A stretch of 35,702 nucleotides of DNA from NCBI GenBank assembly GCA_902769255.1, contig CACXOM010000010.1:1-35702 (forward strand), in the 5' to 3' direction. Position numbers and translations under genes: made by a program. Shown here piece after piece: positions 6,736 to 13,937 of the stretch. Source of the stretch: Oscillospiraceae bacterium (GTDB lineage Bacteria; Bacillota; Clostridia; Oscillospirales; Acutalibacteraceae). Below the pieces are notes generated by a model. That model did no database searches. It worked only from the letters and a program-made list of their open reading frames with translations, and was not told the origin of the DNA. The first letter of the stretch is position 1. The number at the start of each line of letters is the position of its first letter.

Positions 6736-8172
6736 TTGTTTAAAAAGCTTTCTTTCAAACTTGCCGTTTACATTATGGTTGTTTTGATTTTAACAATCGG
6801 CGCAATCTCTTTTCTTTATACAAGCAATGCAAAATCGCTTTATATTGCTAATGAAAAAGATGTAATGAAACAAGCGGTAAAACAGCTTAATTCTTATAAT
6901 TTCGGCAAGAATGTTTCAAAAATAGACGAGTTTTTGGAAATTTATTATGAGCAAACTTATGATTTGTATATTTGCGACAGCGATTTGTCGGTAATTTATT
7001 CAACAAAACGAAGTGCGCAAACAGATGATATTGTTAAAGAGATTTTTTATGAGAGAATTGACGATTATAAGTCAAATTCTGTGCCTATTACCGTAAACGA
7101 AAACAACAGCGATGAAAGCATTGTTTTAAAAGCAAAACTAAAAAACAGCGGAAAAACTTATTATGTTTATATTGAGCAAAGTTTAAAAACAACCGATTCT
7201 GTTTTTACTTATACAAACAGGTTTTTGCTTTTAATGCTTAGCGCATTTATAATTGCGAGCGGTATTCTTATGTTTGTGTTAATTCACAGGGAAACCAATT
7301 CAATTACGCAGTTAAGCACTCTTACCACAAAAATTTCAAAAGGCGATTATTCCGCAAGGTTTAGCGGTAAAATTAAAAAAGATGAAATAGGCGTTTTGGC
7401 GAAAAACTTTAACTCAATGGCAGACACAATTTCAGAATATGTAAACAGCCTTAACAACTATAACTTCCTTTTAAAAGAAGACAACAAGCGAATGACTGAA
7501 TATGAAGATATGCGAAAGCGTGTGCTTACAAATATCACCCACGAGTTAAAAACTCCGCTTGCCATTATTTCAAGCCAAATTGAAATGATGAATTTAACCA
7601 AAGACAGCGAGAAAAAGCTTTATTATTACAACTCTGCTTTAGAAGAAATTGATAAAATGAGCCAGCTTATCAGCCGATTACTTAATATTCAGGCAGGCGA
7701 AAAAACAATTTTTGAAAACGAAGTTGAAATTATTCAGTTAGACGATATGATAAAGGCACTTTGCAAAAAGAGCGAACTGCTTTTAAAAGCAAAAGGAATT
7801 AAGCTTGAAACCGATATTATGCCTTATGAGATTGAGGCGGCGCCACAAAATATTGAGCATATTTTCGACAACTATCTTATGAACGCAATTCAATATTGCA
7901 AGCACAACCAAAAAATAAAAGTCAGCTTAAAAGCCGATGATTTTAAGTGCAGGCTTTCGGTTTTCAACGAGGGCAGTCATATTTCAAAAGCAGACGGCGA
8001 GAATATTTGGACTGATTTTTATAAGTCAAAACACGCCAAAGACCAAGAAAAACATTCGGGTATAGGCCTTTTTATTGTAAAAGAAATTTCGCTTATAAAT
8101 CACGATGATTGCGGTTTTGAAAATCACGACAACGGCGTTGAATTTTGGTATGATTTTAATATTAAGGTATAA
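6736..8172 (+). CDS. Sensor histidine kinase
   Basis: A 478-residue membrane kinase starting with TTG, set by CAGGAGG six to twelve bases upstream and abutting the response regulator stop. TM1 is at about 11-29, an extracytoplasmic sensor of about 130 residues follows, then TM2 at about 163-183 and HAMP at about 184-236. HisKA holds the phospho-acceptor His269 in NITHELKTPLA. The HATPase domain has an N box around NYLMNAIQYC and a G box GIGLFIVKEI. The sensor domain matches nothing I recognise. It pairs with the response regulator. Confidence 0.92.
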   Translation: MFKKLSFKLAVYIMVVLILTIGAISFLYTSNAKSLYIANEKDVMKQAVKQLNSYNFGKNVSKIDEFLEIYYEQTYDLYICDSDLSVIYSTKRSAQTDDIVKEIFYERIDDYKSNSVPITVNENNSDESIVLKAKLKNSGKTYYVYIEQSLKTTDSVFTYTNRFLLLMLSAFIIASGILMFVLIHRETNSITQLSTLTTKISKGDYSARFSGKIKKDEIGVLAKNFNSMADTISEYVNSLNNYNFLLKEDNKRMTEYEDMRKRVLTNITHELKTPLAIISSQIEMMNLTKDSEKKLYYYNSALEEIDKMSQLISRLLNIQAGEKTIFENEVEIIQLDDMIKALCKKSELLLKAKGIKLETDIMPYEIEAAPQNIEHIFDNYLMNAIQYCKHNQKIKVSLKADDFKCRLSVFNEGSHISKADGENIWTDFYKSKHAKDQEKHSGIGLFIVKEISLINHDDCGFENHDNGVEFWYDFNIKV

Positions 8173-8194
8173 ATTCAAACAAAAATAATAACAT

Positions 8195-8234
8195 ACCCCT
8201 ACGGTTTATTAAAGCCGTGGGGGTTGTATTTTTT
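8195..8234 (+). terminator. Terminator after the two-component operon
   Basis: ACCCCTACGGTTT pairs with AGCCGTGGGGGT (with G-T pairs) around a short loop and leads into TTGTATTTTTT. It separates the kinase from the liv operon. Confidence 0.7.
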
Positions 8235-8329
8235 ATAAAAACCCAATGCTTTTTAAAGGGAAATGTTGAGAAAAAGGGGAATTTGAGCAAAAATAAACCT
8301 TAATTTGCGGTAAATTAAGCAAATTTTTA

Positions 8330-8358
8330 TTGTATTTGCAAAGGATTTGTGGTATAAT
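8330..8358 (+). promoter_or_regulatory. Promoter of the liv operon
   Basis: TTGTAT (8330-8335), a 17-base spacer, and TATAAT (8353-8358). It lies 37 bases ahead of the livH start. Confidence 0.75.
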
Positions 8359-8394
8359 TATTAATAATTTTATTTTTTAAGAGGTGGAAATAAA

Positions 8395-9270
8395 GTGGGT
8401 TTTTTAACAAACCTTATTAACGGAATAAGCCTTGGCAGTATTTATGCTGTAATAGCGCTTGGCTATACAATGGTTTACGGTATCGCAAAAATGCTTAACT
8501 TCGCTCACGGCGATATTATTATGGTAGGAGGATATGTTGCGTTCATTTCTATGATTGAACTCGGACTTCCCTCTTATGTTGCAGTCATTATGTCGATACT
8601 TGTTTGCACATTGCTTGGTATTACAATTGAAAAAGTGGCTTACAAACCGCTTCGTTCGGCAACACCGCTTGCGGTTTTGATTACCGCTATCGGCGTTAGT
8701 TATTTTTTGCAAAATTCGGCATTGCTTATTTTCGGCTCAAGCCCGAAAATGTTTTCATCGGTTGTAAATATTCCGCCGTTAAAACTTGGCGAGCTTGAAA
8801 TTTCGGGCGTAACTGTTGTTACAATTATTATTTCAGTTCTTATTGTTGTTGCGCTTTCGCTTTTTGTTAACAAAACAAAACCCGGCAGAGCAATGATAGC
8901 AGTTTCGGAAGATAAAGGTGCTGCTCAACTTATGGGCGTTAATGTAAACGGCACAATCGCTTTGACATTCGCAATCGGCTCGGCTTTGGCTGCGGTTGCA
9001 GGCGTGCTTTTATGTTCAAAATATCCGAACCTTGTTCCTACAACAGGCGCAATGCCCGGTATTAAAGCGTTTGTTGCGGCGGTATTCGGCGGTATCGGCT
9101 CAATTCCCGGCGCAATGATAGGCGGTATTTTAATCGGCGTTATCGAAATTTTCGGTAAAGCTTATATTTCCGCCCAATTGGCAGACGCAATCGTTTTTGC
9201 AGTATTAATTCTTGTTTTGCTTATTAAACCGACCGGTATTTTAGGCAAAAAAGTAAACGAAAAAGTTTAA
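8395..9270 (+). CDS. livH: Branched-chain amino acid ABC transporter permease LivH-type
   Basis: A 291-residue polytopic permease of the LivH family. It opens with the family hallmark NGISLGSIYAVIALGYTMVYG and NFAHGD. It has about eight hydrophobic segments and a late GGIGSIPGAMIGG loop typical of the ATPase-contact region. The start is GTG with GAGGTGG eight bases upstream. It is first of four tightly spaced genes (livH-M-G-F). Substrate is inferred from the family; relatives carry leucine/isoleucine/valine, but some carry urea or other amides. Confidence 0.9.
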   Translation: MGFLTNLINGISLGSIYAVIALGYTMVYGIAKMLNFAHGDIIMVGGYVAFISMIELGLPSYVAVIMSILVCTLLGITIEKVAYKPLRSATPLAVLITAIGVSYFLQNSALLIFGSSPKMFSSVVNIPPLKLGELEISGVTVVTIIISVLIVVALSLFVNKTKPGRAMIAVSEDKGAAQLMGVNVNGTIALTFAIGSALAAVAGVLLCSKYPNLVPTTGAMPGIKAFVAAVFGGIGSIPGAMIGGILIGVIEIFGKAYISAQLADAIVFAVLILVLLIKPTGILGKKVNEKV

Positions 9271-9285
9271 GGCGGTGATAGAATT

Positions 9286-10368
9286 ATGAAGTTGCAATTG
9301 TTAAGAAAAAACTCAACCAAAGATTATATCACCTACGCCATTGTAATAGTAGCGTTTATAATTGTTCAGGCTTTAAGGGTAAGCGGCAGCATTTCTTTTA
9401 TGCTCGAAGGCTTGTTAGTTCCGACTTGCGCTTACATTATTCTCGCTATTTCGCTTAATATTACAGTCGGCATTTTGGGCGAACTTTCGCTCGGACAAGC
9501 AGGCTTTATGTGCATTGGCGCATATTCGAGTGCGCTTTTCTCAATAACCACGCAAGAGACCATTTCGCAAGTTTGGATTAGATTTCCGCTCGCTTTATTG
9601 GTAGGCGGAATTTGCGCCGCAATTTTCGGCGTACTTATCGGAATTCCGGTTCTTCGCTTAAAAGGCGACTATTTGGCGATTGTTACACTCGCTTTCGGCG
9701 AAATTATTAAAAACATTTTCTCATCAACCTATTTCGGTTATGACTCAAAAGGTTTGCATTTTTCGTTTATTTCGCAAAGCGAACTTAATTTACAGACTGA
9801 CGGCACAACGCTTATTAACGGACCGCTCGGTCTTAACGGCACGCCGAACGACTCAAACTTTATTGTCGGTTTTGTGCTTATAATGGTTACACTTATTATT
9901 ACGCTTAATTTCATTCGCTCACGCACAGGCAGAGCGGTAATGTCTATTCGTGATAACCGCATTGCCGCCGAGTCGGTAGGTATTAACATTACAAAATATA
10001 AGCTTATCGCTTTTGCTTTAACCGCATTTTTAGCAGGTTTGGGCGGTGCGCTTTATTCGCACAACTTCGCAACACTTCAAGCGGTTAAGTTTGATTACAA
10101 CACTTCAATTTTAATTTTGGTATTTGTAGTTTTAGGCGGTATCGGAAATATTCGAGGCTCAATTATTGCGGCTACAATTCTTTATTTGTTGCCTGAGGTG
10201 CTTCGCTCGCTTTCTGATTATCGTATGCTTTTCTATGCAATAATTCTTATTGTAATGATGATTTTCGGCAACAACCCGACAATCAAAAATTACAGAGAAA
10301 AAATTTCTATGTCGACAAAATCGGTGTTTAGAACCATATTCCCAAAATCGAAAAAGGAGGCTGAGTAA
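9286..10368 (+). CDS. livM: Branched-chain amino acid ABC transporter permease LivM-type
   Basis: A 360-residue second permease. Family landmarks are the LGELSLGQAGFMCIGAY segment (about 64-80), RLKGDYLAIVTLAFGEI (about 124-140) and GGIGNIRGSI near 285. A polar tail of about 30 residues is cytoplasmic. It starts 15 bases after livH with GGCGGTGATAG upstream and forms the channel with LivH. Confidence 0.9.
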   Translation: MKLQLLRKNSTKDYITYAIVIVAFIIVQALRVSGSISFMLEGLLVPTCAYIILAISLNITVGILGELSLGQAGFMCIGAYSSALFSITTQETISQVWIRFPLALLVGGICAAIFGVLIGIPVLRLKGDYLAIVTLAFGEIIKNIFSSTYFGYDSKGLHFSFISQSELNLQTDGTTLINGPLGLNGTPNDSNFIVGFVLIMVTLIITLNFIRSRTGRAVMSIRDNRIAAESVGINITKYKLIAFALTAFLAGLGGALYSHNFATLQAVKFDYNTSILILVFVVLGGIGNIRGSIIAATILYLLPEVLRSLSDYRMLFYAIILIVMMIFGNNPTIKNYREKISMSTKSVFRTIFPKSKKEAE

Positions 10369-10370
10369 AA

Positions 10371-11129
10371 ATGGCTATATTAGAAGTTAAAAATCTCGGT
10401 ATCTCTTTTGGCGGACTTAGGGCAGTTGACAAACTCGATATGGTTATTGAAAAGGGCGACCTTTACGGACTTATCGGCCCTAACGGCGCAGGTAAAACAA
10501 CCGTTTTCAATATGTTGACAGGCGTTTACAAGCCGACTGACGGCGAAATTTTGCTTGACGGCGTTGACATTACAGGCAAGCCGACAACTTTTATTAACAA
10601 AGCCGGAATTGCAAGAACATTCCAAAACATTCGTCTTTTTAAAGACCTTTCGGTTATTGACAATATTAAAGTCGGACTTCACAATCAATATAAATATTCA
10701 ACATTTACATCGGTTGTAAGACTTCCTAAATTTTTCAAAACCGAAAAGGCTTTTACCAAAAAGGCTATGGAACTTTTAAAAGTGTTTGATTTAGAGGAAT
10801 TTGCCGACATTAAGGCTGACAACCTGCCTTACGGCCAGCAAAGAAAGCTTGAAATTGCACGCGCTCTTGCAACAAACCCGAAATTGTTGTTGCTTGACGA
10901 GCCTGCCGCAGGTATGAACCCAAACGAAACGCAGGAACTTATGGACACAATTCGCTTTGTTCGTGATAAATTCGATATGACAATTTTGTTGATTGAGCAT
11001 GATATGCGACTTGTTGCAGGTATTTGCGAAAAATTAACGGTGCTTAACTTTGGTACAGAACTTGCTCACGGCGAGCCTGAAAGCGTTCTTAAAAACCCCG
11101 AAGTTATTACCGCTTATCTTGGAGATTAA
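10371..11129 (+). CDS. livG: Branched-chain amino acid ABC transporter ATPase LivG-type
   Basis: A 252-residue ATPase. Walker A GPNGAGKTT (about 36-44), the family-typical signature LPYGQQRKLEIARAL (in place of LSGGQ), Walker B LLLDEPAAGMNP and switch histidine in LLIEHDM. The insert containing FQNIRLFKDLSVIDN is a LivG trait. It starts two bases after livM with AAGGAGG overlapping livM's end. It energises transport through LivHM. Confidence 0.93.
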   Translation: MAILEVKNLGISFGGLRAVDKLDMVIEKGDLYGLIGPNGAGKTTVFNMLTGVYKPTDGEILLDGVDITGKPTTFINKAGIARTFQNIRLFKDLSVIDNIKVGLHNQYKYSTFTSVVRLPKFFKTEKAFTKKAMELLKVFDLEEFADIKADNLPYGQQRKLEIARALATNPKLLLLDEPAAGMNPNETQELMDTIRFVRDKFDMTILLIEHDMRLVAGICEKLTVLNFGTELAHGEPESVLKNPEVITAYLGD

Positions 11130-11148
11130 AAGAAAGGAAACTAAACCA

Positions 11149-11859
11149 ATGGCATTGCTTGAAGTTAAAGACTTGGAAGTTTATTACGGTATGATTAATG
11201 CTTTAAAGGGCGTTTCCTTTGAAGTAAACGAGGGCGAAATTGTATCTCTAATCGGCGCAAACGGCGCAGGCAAAACCACAATTTTGCACACCGTAACAGG
11301 ACTTATTTCCGCAAAAAGCGGTTCTATTATTTACGACGGAAAAGATATTACAAAAGTTCCGCCGCATAAAATTGTTTATATGGGTATGGCTCACGTGCCT
11401 GAAGGCAGACGAGTTTTTCAACAGTTGTCGGTTTATGACAACTTAAAACTCGGCGCTTATACCAGAAAAAATAAAGAAGAAATTTCAAAATCGTTAGAGC
11501 GTGTTTATAAACACTTCCCACGATTGAAAGAGAGAAAAAACCAAATCGCAGGCACGCTTTCGGGCGGTGAACAGCAAATGCTCGCAATGGGCAGAGCTAT
11601 GATGAGCGACCCGAAAATTATTGTTATGGACGAGCCTTCGATGGGTCTTTCACCGTTGCTTGTTAAAGAAGTGTTTAAAATTATTAAGGCTATGCACGAA
11701 AGCGGAATTACTGTTTTGTTGGTTGAGCAAAACGCAAAAATGGCGCTTTCAATTGCCGACAGAGCTTATGTTTTGGAAACTGGTAATATTACCCTTTCGG
11801 GAACTGGTAAAGAACTTTCCGAAAGTGAAGATATTAAAAAGGCTTATCTTGGCGGTTAA
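11149..11859 (+). CDS. livF: Branched-chain amino acid ABC transporter ATPase LivF-type
   Basis: A 236-residue ATPase. I place the start at the ATG preceded by AGAAAGGAAAC. A longer in-frame extension to 11050 overlaps livG and adds residues foreign to the family. It has Walker A GANGAGKTT, signature LSGGEQQMLAMGRAM, Walker B IIVMDEPSMGLSP and LLVEQNA. The tail SEDIKKAYLGG is typical of LivF. It is the last of the four liv genes; no substrate-binding protein gene lies before or after. Confidence 0.93.
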   Translation: MALLEVKDLEVYYGMINALKGVSFEVNEGEIVSLIGANGAGKTTILHTVTGLISAKSGSIIYDGKDITKVPPHKIVYMGMAHVPEGRRVFQQLSVYDNLKLGAYTRKNKEEISKSLERVYKHFPRLKERKNQIAGTLSGGEQQMLAMGRAMMSDPKIIVMDEPSMGLSPLLVKEVFKIIKAMHESGITVLLVEQNAKMALSIADRAYVLETGNITLSGTGKELSESEDIKKAYLGG

Positions 11860-11891
11860 AGCTGCCACAACTATTTAAGGAGGAGTTTTTG

Positions 11892-11954
11892 ATGGACGAC
11901 GGTCCGGCGAACTGTTATAATGAAAAAATCGGGGGTAGAAAAATATGCTTCTGA
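11892..11954 (+). CDS. Possible 20-residue leader peptide ahead of the CorC-like gene
   Basis: An ATG follows a near-ideal AAGGAGGAG at seven bases and opens a 20-codon frame (MDDGPANCYN.. ..RKICF). Its stop lies ten bases inside the next gene in another frame, so coupling is possible. I know no family for it. The same bases also look like a promoter (TGGACG, 17 bases, TATAAT), so the strong ribosome site is the main argument for translation. Confidence 0.3.
   Translation: MDDGPANCYNEKIGGRKICF
11893..11921 (+). promoter_or_regulatory. Possible promoter of the CorC-like gene
   Basis: TGGACG (11893-11898) and TATAAT (11916-11921) with a 17-base spacer, 24 bases before the start codon. The transcript would begin inside the 20-codon frame, so the two readings compete. 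Confidence 0.45.
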
Positions 11955-13276
11955 TTAAAATTTTAATACTTATACTTATTTTACTAACTTACACATTGGT
12001 AAACGCTTTTTTGGTTGCAATAGGGCTTCTTTCTGAGTCGGCAACCGAACAAAAGGCGCAAGAGGGCGACAAACGCGCAAAAAGAATTTTAAAATATATT
12101 CAAAACGAAAAAAGCAGAGCTGAAAGGGTTGACGCTGCAAAATCGGTTTGCGCAATGCTTTTTGCAGGTTTTTCGGTGCTTTGCTTTATTTCTGATATGC
12201 GAATAGCGCTTTGCAAATTGTTTTTTGCAAAAGGTTATGTTGCAATTGCCTCTTTAAATGTTTTGGGCGCGGTTATTATTCTTGCTATTTCAGCGATTGT
12301 TTTGTATATTTTCGGTGAAATTATTGCAAAAATTATCGGGCTTTCACATTCTGAATCTACCGCTAAAAAACTGCTTAATTTTTCGGCGTTTATTTCCGCT
12401 TTAATTTACCCCGCATTTGCGGTTTTGGAATTTTTCTGGAAAAAGGTTTCAAAAGTTTGCGGAACTAACCCTGATTTTGATGAAGAGGTTACCGAAGAAA
12501 ATATTTTGCAATTAGTTGATGACGCTGAAGAGTCGGGCGTTTTAGAAGAAGGTCAAAAAGAAATTATCAACAACATTTTCGAGTTTGACGACATTTCGGT
12601 TGATGATGTTATGAACCACCGCACAGAAATTGTTGCGGTTGATATTGATGAAAAACTCGAAGGCGCTTTGAAAATTGCAATTGACGAGGGCTTTTCACGA
12701 ATTCCTGTTTATGAAGACGACCTCGATAACATAATAGGCATTGTTTATGTTAAAGACTTGCTTAAATATGTCGGCAAAAAATTGCCGGAGCGACTTACTC
12801 TTCGCTCGGTTATGCGTGAAGCTTACCACGTTCCGCAGACAAAGCGTTGTTCTGAACTTTTTGAAGAATTTACCGAAAAGCGTATTCAAATGGCGATTGT
12901 TGTCGACGAATACGGCGGAACGGCGGGCATTGTAACGCTTGAAGACTTGATTGAGTCGATTTTGGGCAATATTCAAGATGAATATGACGATGAAGAAGAA
13001 GAAATAAATAAATTAAACGAAACGACTTTCAAAATTGAAGGCACTTGCGATATTGAGGAAGTCGAAGAAATGCTCTCAATAAAATTTCCTGATGAAGATT
13101 ATGACACATTGGGCGGTTTTATGCTTTATCGATTGGGCAGAATTCCAAAAGATGACGAAACGCCGAGCATTGAAGAAAACGGCTATAGATTTACCGCTTT
13201 AAAGGTAAAAGAACGCAGAATTGAGTTTATTAAAGCCGAAAAACTTCCCGAATTAGAAGAAAATTCTCAAGAGTAA
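11945..13276 (+). CDS. CNNM/CorC family membrane protein (hemolysin-like)
   Basis: A 443-residue protein of the CNNM transmembrane plus CBS-pair plus CorC_HlyC layout. The N-terminal ~165 residues hold about four hydrophobic segments (DUF21/CNNM). Then come the CBS region (DVMNHRTEIVAVDID.. and the second near ..QMAIVVDEYGGTAGIVTLEDLIE) and a C-terminal CorC_HlyC domain (about 355-430). Relatives act in magnesium or cobalt homeostasis; the old 'hemolysin' label is not informative. The ATG is preceded by GGGGGTAG. It follows livF by 85 bases and probably has its own promoter. Confidence 0.88.
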   Translation: MLLIKILILILILLTYTLVNAFLVAIGLLSESATEQKAQEGDKRAKRILKYIQNEKSRAERVDAAKSVCAMLFAGFSVLCFISDMRIALCKLFFAKGYVAIASLNVLGAVIILAISAIVLYIFGEIIAKIIGLSHSESTAKKLLNFSAFISALIYPAFAVLEFFWKKVSKVCGTNPDFDEEVTEENILQLVDDAEESGVLEEGQKEIINNIFEFDDISVDDVMNHRTEIVAVDIDEKLEGALKIAIDEGFSRIPVYEDDLDNIIGIVYVKDLLKYVGKKLPERLTLRSVMREAYHVPQTKRCSELFEEFTEKRIQMAIVVDEYGGTAGIVTLEDLIESILGNIQDEYDDEEEEINKLNETTFKIEGTCDIEEVEEMLSIKFPDEDYDTLGGFMLYRLGRIPKDDETPSIEENGYRFTALKVKERRIEFIKAEKLPELEENSQE

Positions 13277-13286
13277 AAAAGTTAAT

Positions 13287-13326
13287 AAGTCAGTCGCGAT
13301 TACCTGACTTAAATAAAAACAAGGAG
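13287..13326 (+). promoter_or_regulatory. preQ1-I riboswitch controlling queT
   Basis: Seven-pair stem AAGTCAG/CTGACTT (13287-13293, 13304-13310) closing the loop TCGCGATTAC. An A-rich tail TTAAATAAAAAC runs straight into AAGGAG, the queT ribosome site. From memory this closely follows the compact preQ1 class I aptamer of Thermoanaerobacter (stem, TCGC loop, TAAC, A-rich tail, AAGG). In that class the tail and ribosome site fold back into a pseudoknot when preQ1 binds, lowering translation. The downstream gene is a preQ1-type transporter, which fits. Confidence 0.8.
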
Positions 13327-13337
13327 ATACATTTATT

Positions 13338-13868
13338 ATGCAAAAAAACACAAAAAAATACACGCTTTTTGTCGTGAAAGGGGCGTTAATAGCAGCTTTA
13401 TATGCTGTTTTAACACTCGTTTTAGCACCAATTTCTTACGGTCAAATAGGCATTGAATTTCGAGTTGCCGAAGCGCTTACCATTTTGCCGATTTTTTCTT
13501 CGGCAGCAATTCCCGGCCTTACTGTCGGTTGCGTTGTCGCAAATTTAATCGGTATGTCGGTATCGGGGCTTGGTATGGCTGATGTTATTTTCGGCTCGCT
13601 CGCAACGCTAATTGCAGCAATTGCAACCTATTTGTTAAGAAAAGTTACTTTAAAAGGTTTTCCTTTGCTTTCGTTTTTACCGCCGATTATTGCAAATGCA
13701 ATTATAGTAGGTTTTGAACTTAGCATAATTTTAACCGATGTTTTCCCTTCGTTCTTGTGGGCGTTTTTTGTAATCGGTGTCGGCGAGGCGGTTGTAGTTT
13801 TTGTTTTGGGAACACCGCTTTATTTCTTAATTAAAAACGATAAGAAATTAAACAAATTTTTAAAATAA
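13338..13868 (+). CDS. queT: QueT family queuosine-precursor transporter (ECF S component)
   Basis: A 176-residue, very hydrophobic protein with five to six membrane segments. The N-terminal stretch ALIAALYAVLTLVLAP followed by GQIGIEFRVAEALTILP is characteristic of QueT. As an ECF S component it should bind a queuosine precursor and use shared EcfA/EcfT energising subunits, which are not in the window. A preQ1-I riboswitch overlaps its ribosome site. Confidence 0.88.
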   Translation: MQKNTKKYTLFVVKGALIAALYAVLTLVLAPISYGQIGIEFRVAEALTILPIFSSAAIPGLTVGCVVANLIGMSVSGLGMADVIFGSLATLIAAIATYLLRKVTLKGFPLLSFLPPIIANAIIVGFELSIILTDVFPSFLWAFFVIGVGEAVVVFVLGTPLYFLIKNDKKLNKFLK

Positions 13869-13890
13869 TTTTTTTGTTAAAAAAAATTAA

Positions 13891-13925
13891 AGCAGGTATA
13901 CGATAATTCGTATACCTGCTTTTTT
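13891..13925. terminator. Bidirectional terminator between queT and gyrA
   Basis: A perfect 13-pair stem, AGCAGGTATACGA and its complement around a TAAT loop (13891-13920). It is followed by T-runs for the plus strand and preceded by A-runs for the minus strand. It serves both convergent genes. Confidence 0.88.
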
Positions 13926-13937
13926 GTGTTATTTTAT

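Noticed and set aside
11050-11148. Longer LivF start overlapping livG
   Set aside because: The added 33 residues are the livG end read in another frame; AAAGGAAA and the family start lie at 11149.
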